Source: Bacteroidales bacterium UBA5762
Lineage (GTDB): Bacteria > Bacteroidota > Bacteroidia > Bacteroidales > TTA-H9
Assembly (NCBI GenBank): GCA_002418865.1
Contig: DIEY01000032.1
Location: 1 to 18,158, forward strand
DNA length: 18,158 nt
Direction: 5' to 3'
Part shown: piece by piece, positions 14,745 through 18,158 of the stretch
How the letters are laid out: the number at the start of each line of letters is the position of its first letter
Position numbering within the stretch: the first letter of the stretch is position 1
The notes under the pieces: model-generated
Database searches by the model: none
Told to the model about the DNA's origin: nothing
Seen by the model: only the letters and a program-made list of their open reading frames with translations
Position numbers and translations under genes: made by a program

Positions 14745-16943
14745 ATGAAACTGCTCCAGGAAATAGCGATAAAAGTTTTCAAAGCATTGAGGAAGCTTAA
14801 AGCGAAGAATTTGTCTAAGGCAGTCTTTGTAATCGAAATAGGGAAAAGTTTGGAGCAAAACAAAGATGTAGTGGAATTTCTTACTAAATTCCGCCGCAGG
14901 CAATGCCCCGCGTTATTCATAAACGAGGAAGAGGCTCTTGGTTATTTGGGAAAAGCGAACTTTCAGGGTGAAGAATGGATCAAAGATGCCGAGGAGGTAT
15001 GCAACCATTATTTTGATTTGCTCGGTTCGGGAAAGACAAACGTTAATGAGTCAGTGGGTTCTCAAGTTGGCAAGGGCAAACTGGAAAATGAACATAAAGA
15101 GTACAAGAGTATTGCCTGGCACGTGGATTTTAAGAGCGGGATGAAGTGGGATCCTGGGGTTCTTTATACGGATACAGTTATCGTTAAAGGCGATGGCTCC
15201 GATATTAAAGTTCCCTGGGAACTTTCCCGTTTTCAGCACCTTCCCACATTGGGTAAGGCATACTGGCTGACCGACAGTGAGAATTATGCCCAGGAGTTTG
15301 TTGATGAGATAAATGACTGGATGAAGAGCAATCCTCCTTTGTACGGTGTTAACTGGACATGCCCTATGGATATAGCAATCCGGGCGGTTAACTGGATTTG
15401 GGGGTACAACTTTTTTAAGGATTCGCCTGCAATTACGGAAGATTTTTTACTTAAGTTTTTAACAAGCCTTCTCGTTCACGGTAAACACATCAGGGCAAAT
15501 CTGGAGCGGGAATCAAGAGTCATTGCTTTTGGCAGTACTTTGCTTAAAGGGAAATTATCTTTAACTGTCCTAAAGTCTGGCTGGAGGGGGATAAATGGCA
15601 ATCATTATCTTTCGGATATAGTAGGGTTGGTATACCTCGGGGTGATGTTTCCGGAGTTTAAAGAAGCTAAAAGATGGCGAGAGTTTGGCGTGAAAGAACT
15701 GGTCAAAGAGATGGCCGGGCAGGTCTATCCCGACGGTGTGGATTATGAAGGCTCAATCAGCTACCACCGGCTGGTGACGGAGCTTTTTCTCGCGACGACC
15801 TTGCTTTGCCTGAAAAACGGGATTGGCTTTCCCTCATGGTATACGGAACGTTTGGAGAAAATGTTTGAGTTTATCATGTACTATACCAAACCGGACGGCA
15901 TGGCTCCGCAAATTAACGACAACGATGACGGCCGGCTGCACATCCTGAGCAACTATGGTGACTGGGACAGGACCGACCACCGGTATTTGCTTTCGGTGGG
16001 GGCAGTTTTGTTTGCGCGAGCTGATTTCAAGCAGGCCGCCGGCGAGTTCCACGAGGAAGCCTTCTGGCTTTTGGGAGAAGAAGGGCTGAAAAAATGGGAG
16101 GCTTTACCTGCGGCTAAGGAGCCTTTATCGTCAAAGACTTTCCCCGATGGCGGGTTTTATATTATGCGGGAGAAAGATTTTTATCTGATTATCGATGCCG
16201 TTCCGGCGGACCCTAAGGTCCCTTCCGGACATAAGCATAACAGCCGTTTGAGTTTTGAGATTTGCGCTTTTGGGGAGTCTTTTATTATTGATCCCGGGGC
16301 TTATATTTACACGGCAGACAGCAAAATGCGCAATCTTTTCCGGAGCACAGCTTACCATAATACGGTGGTGATGGACGGTGAGGAGCAAAACAGCTTTAAC
16401 CCGTCAGATGTATTTACTTTAGGTAAAGAGGCAAAAGTAAAAATAAACGCCTGGCAGGTAAATAAAGATTATGACTTTTGGGACGGGGAACACAGCGGTT
16501 ACCAGAGGCTAAAGCACCCTGTGCTTCACCGCCGTCAGATTTATTTTGATAAAGACGAACATTTCTGGTTGATTAAAGATATTTTGACCGGCGAAGGGTT
16601 TCACCGCTTTGAATTGTTTTTTCACTTCAGTCCCTTAAAAGTGGCTTTTCTTCAGGATGATTCTTTGGTGGCGGTAGCCCAAGGTCACCAGGGTAAGCTG
16701 TCTGTAATTCCTCTGGTTACAGAAGACCTGCAGGCGAAAATTGCCTCCGGCTGGGTTTCTTACCGTTACGGGGTAAAAGAAGAAGCGCCGGTTTTGTGTT
16801 ATGCCAAAGAAGTAAAAACGCCGGTAACTTTTTTAACCCTGCTTTATCCTTTTTTAACAAAGGTGGAAGCCGGACTATTAAAGAAGATGATACTTCTTAA
16901 TCCATTGACAATCGGGACTTCTGTTGATTTCACTTTTCAGTGA
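14745..16943 (+). CDS. Heparinase II/III-family protein (uronate polysaccharide lyase-like)
   Basis: A 732-residue protein with the two-part architecture of the family: an alpha-toroid N-terminal domain (roughly 120-440) and a C-terminal beta-sandwich domain (from about 465). Residues matching catalytic or conserved positions include NGNHYLSD (284-291), GSISYHR (336-342) with Tyr340, GHKHNSRLSFE (495-505) and STAYHNTVVMDG (534-545) with His538. Family members cleave uronic-acid-containing polysaccharides by beta-elimination. No signal peptide is apparent at the N-terminus, which is basic and begins MKLLQEIAIKVFKALRK. A 25-residue stretch (256-280) separates NLER from RGINGNHYLSD, a longer spacing than I recall for the family. 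GGGAG lies ten bases before the ATG. Its position beside a nucleotide-sugar dehydrogenase fits trimming or release of a uronate-containing polymer. Confidence 0.88.
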   Translation: MKLLQEIAIKVFKALRKLKAKNLSKAVFVIEIGKSLEQNKDVVEFLTKFRRRQCPALFINEEEALGYLGKANFQGEEWIKDAEEVCNHYFDLLGSGKTNVNESVGSQVGKGKLENEHKEYKSIAWHVDFKSGMKWDPGVLYTDTVIVKGDGSDIKVPWELSRFQHLPTLGKAYWLTDSENYAQEFVDEINDWMKSNPPLYGVNWTCPMDIAIRAVNWIWGYNFFKDSPAITEDFLLKFLTSLLVHGKHIRANLERESRVIAFGSTLLKGKLSLTVLKSGWRGINGNHYLSDIVGLVYLGVMFPEFKEAKRWREFGVKELVKEMAGQVYPDGVDYEGSISYHRLVTELFLATTLLCLKNGIGFPSWYTERLEKMFEFIMYYTKPDGMAPQINDNDDGRLHILSNYGDWDRTDHRYLLSVGAVLFARADFKQAAGEFHEEAFWLLGEEGLKKWEALPAAKEPLSSKTFPDGGFYIMREKDFYLIIDAVPADPKVPSGHKHNSRLSFEICAFGESFIIDPGAYIYTADSKMRNLFRSTAYHNTVVMDGEEQNSFNPSDVFTLGKEAKVKINAWQVNKDYDFWDGEHSGYQRLKHPVLHRRQIYFDKDEHFWLIKDILTGEGFHRFELFFHFSPLKVAFLQDDSLVAVAQGHQGKLSVIPLVTEDLQAKIASGWVSYRYGVKEEAPVLCYAKEVKTPVTFLTLLYPFLTKVEAGLLKKMILLNPLTIGTSVDFTFQ

Positions 16944-16946
16944 GGT
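16942..16946 (+). promoter_or_regulatory. Ribosome binding site fixing a GTG start at 16954
   Basis: GAGGT overlaps the stop codon of the heparinase-family gene and ends seven bases before GTG 16954. The in-frame TTG at 16924 lies upstream of this site, inside the previous gene, and would add ten residues before the conserved region. Confidence 0.6.
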
Positions 16947-16953
16947 ATTAATA

Positions 16954-17403
16954 GTGATTAACTATATAATCCACTATTTAAAATCTAACAAAAATAAAAT
17001 TATTAAATTCCTGCTGGTTGGTACATCTGCGGCGGCAATAAATCTTTTGTTAATGTTTATACTGGTTCATTACCTTGGGTTTAATACCCGTCTTAAAGAA
17101 AACATAGCTAACCTCATCAGTATGGAGATAAGCATTATTTATAATTTTATTTTCTCCAGAAATTTTACCTGGAATAATGTCCAAAAAGAAAAGGGTATGA
17201 AGCTCATTGCCCAAATCGTTGCCTTTCATGCAACGGTAGGTATCAGTGTTTTGATCCGGGCCTTATTGTTCCCGTTTCTTCAAATGCTGGGGATTTTCTA
17301 TCTTTATAATGTTATAATTGGTATTGGCGTAGGCTCTGTCTTTAATTTTTTTATGTACGATAATCTCATTTTTAAAGAAAGGGGAAAAGCAGAACATGTT
17401 TGA
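16954..17403 (+). CDS. GtrA-family small membrane protein
   Basis: A 149-residue protein from the GTG start, with four predicted membrane helices (about 17-42, 50-68, 82-106 and 114-136). The family signature is clear: IIKFLLVGTSAAAINLLLM near the first helix, NFIFSRNFTW (64-73) after the second, and NFFMYDNLIFKE (131-142) after the fourth. GtrA-like proteins are thought to help translocate or present undecaprenyl-linked sugars for modification of surface glycans. The partner glycosyltransferase cannot be assigned here. The stop overlaps the start of the dehydrogenase gene by eight bases, so they are coupled. Confidence 0.88.
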   Translation: MINYIIHYLKSNKNKIIKFLLVGTSAAAINLLLMFILVHYLGFNTRLKENIANLISMEISIIYNFIFSRNFTWNNVQKEKGMKLIAQIVAFHATVGISVLIRALLFPFLQMLGIFYLYNVIIGIGVGSVFNFFMYDNLIFKERGKAEHV

Positions 17404-18158
17404 ATTTGATGTTTGTACCATTGGAGGCTGCGGCAGAGTGGGCCTTCCTTTATCAATTGCCTTTGCCGCGAAAGGATTAAAAGTAGCGCTTTACGATATT
17501 GACGGGAAAAAAATAGACCTGGTTAATAAAGGCATGATGCCTTTTCTTGAAGAGGGGTGCGAAGAAAGATTAAGAAAAGTAATAGGAAATAGTTTAATAA
17601 TCGAGCAAAACCCAGTTGTAATAAGCAAATCAAAATTTGTTATTGTTACCATAGGCACCCCTGTGGAAGAACATTTAAACCCCCAATATCCGGCTATGAA
17701 AAATTTTTTCGTGAGTATCATGCCTTACCTGGTACACGGCCAGTATTTAATTCTTCGAAGCACTGTATATCCCGGTACAGCAGAAAAAATTAACGAATTA
17801 TTAAAGGAAAGCGGCCTGCAAGTTTATCTGACTTTTTGTCCGGAAAGGATTGCGGAAGGCAAAGCACTAGAGGAATTGGAAAACTTACCCCAGATTGTAA
17901 GTGGTTTTGAAGAAGAGGCTGTACGGGAAGTTGCCGGTCTTTTTAGAGCATTAACAAAAGACATCATTATTACAAATCCAATAGAAGCAGAACTGGCTAA
18001 ATTGTTTACTAACGTCTGGCGGTACATCCAGTTTTCCACAGCCAACCAGTTTTTTATGATTGCCAACGATTATGGCTTAGACACCTACCGCATTTTTGAG
18101 GCCATGACCTATAAATATCCCCGCACCCAGGGGTTACCCAGGCCGGGTTTTACGGCAG
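17396..18158 (+). CDS. UDP-sugar dehydrogenase, WecC/TviB-like (3' end outside window)
   Basis: An open frame of 254 codons from ATG 17396 to the window edge. It encodes the NAD-binding domain with a GGCGRVGLPLSIAFAAKG start (GxGxxG loop at 11-16) and LYDID (37-41 region) for adenosine ribose contact. Then come IVTIGTPVEEHLNP, LILRSTVYPGTAEKI and FCPERIAEGKALEEL (147-161). The central helix contains EAELAKLFTNVWRYIQFSTA with its conserved Lys and Asn. The window stops at PGFTA, just before the Gly-Pro-Cys where the catalytic cysteine of the two-step oxidation is expected. These enzymes oxidise C6 of UDP-ManNAc, UDP-GlcNAc or UDP-glucose to the uronate. FCPERI.EG followed by 'NLPQIVSG' favours the N-acetyl sugar type over UDP-glucose, with moderate certainty. 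Confidence 0.9.
   Translation, partial: MFEFDVCTIGGCGRVGLPLSIAFAAKGLKVALYDIDGKKIDLVNKGMMPFLEEGCEERLRKVIGNSLIIEQNPVVISKSKFVIVTIGTPVEEHLNPQYPAMKNFFVSIMPYLVHGQYLILRSTVYPGTAEKINELLKESGLQVYLTFCPERIAEGKALEELENLPQIVSGFEEEAVREVAGLFRALTKDIIITNPIEAELAKLFTNVWRYIQFSTANQFFMIANDYGLDTYRIFEAMTYKYPRTQGLPRPGFTA

Noticed and set aside
15555..15575. TTAAAG / CTTTAA inverted repeat inside the heparinase insert as a mobile-element end
   Set aside because: Only six paired bases in AT-rich sequence, not located at the insert borders, so chance is likely.

Overview
The window is a single-direction (all plus strand) surface-polysaccharide or exopolysaccharide biosynthesis locus, cut at both ends. A moderately AT-rich genome, strong AGGAGG-type ribosome binding sites, GTG and TTG starts, many ATGA stop/start overlaps and Lys/Glu-rich proteins suggest a Gram-positive Firmicute of the Clostridia type, possibly a thermophile. 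That assignment is an inference from style, not from a marker gene. I see no rRNA, tRNA, CRISPR array or intact transposase.

Layout. (1) 1-188: the 3' end of a HicB-like antitoxin, probably not part of the pathway. (2) 220-2006: a GNAT-like acyltransferase translationally coupled to a DegT/DnrJ-type PLP sugar aminotransferase, a pair suited to making an N-acylated amino-deoxy sugar. (3) 2007-5486: a scarred segment holding one intact GT4 glycosyltransferase (2455-3651). Around it lie an interrupted small ORF, the orphan C-terminal tail of a lost glycosyltransferase, a frameshifted and truncated Gfo/Idh/MocA oxidoreductase, a second orphan tail, and a full-length GT4 gene with two in-frame stops. 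(4) 5483-8927: a large multi-spanning membrane protein resembling the archaeal-type DUF2206 family, then another GT4 enzyme. (5) 8927-14708: a PaaK/CapK-like adenylate-forming enzyme, a GT4 enzyme, a third orphan tail, a SAM methyltransferase, a Wzx-type flippase and a second methyltransferase with an N-terminal zinc-binding motif. (6) 14745-18158: a heparinase II/III-family protein, a GtrA-family membrane protein, and the N-terminal two thirds of a UDP-sugar (ManNAc/GlcNAc-type) dehydrogenase.

Working together: the aminotransferase and acyltransferase, and separately the dehydrogenase, would supply modified nucleotide sugars (amino sugar and uronic acid). The GT4 enzymes would assemble a repeat unit on a lipid carrier, and the methyltransferases and the CapK-like enzyme could decorate it. 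The flippase would export it. The DUF2206-like protein is a candidate polymerase or GT-C transferase, since no classical Wzy is visible, and the heparinase-like protein could trim or release uronate-containing polymer. No priming phosphoglycosyltransferase lies in the window.

The most unusual feature is a repeated architecture. Three intact or recently intact genes are each preceded by a short, still-open C-terminal fragment of a vanished glycosyltransferase. The stop codon of each fragment overlaps or abuts the next gene's start, and in one clear case (the third) the fragment also contains the next gene's ribosome binding site. This suggests cassette replacement by recombination near glycosyltransferase 3' ends.
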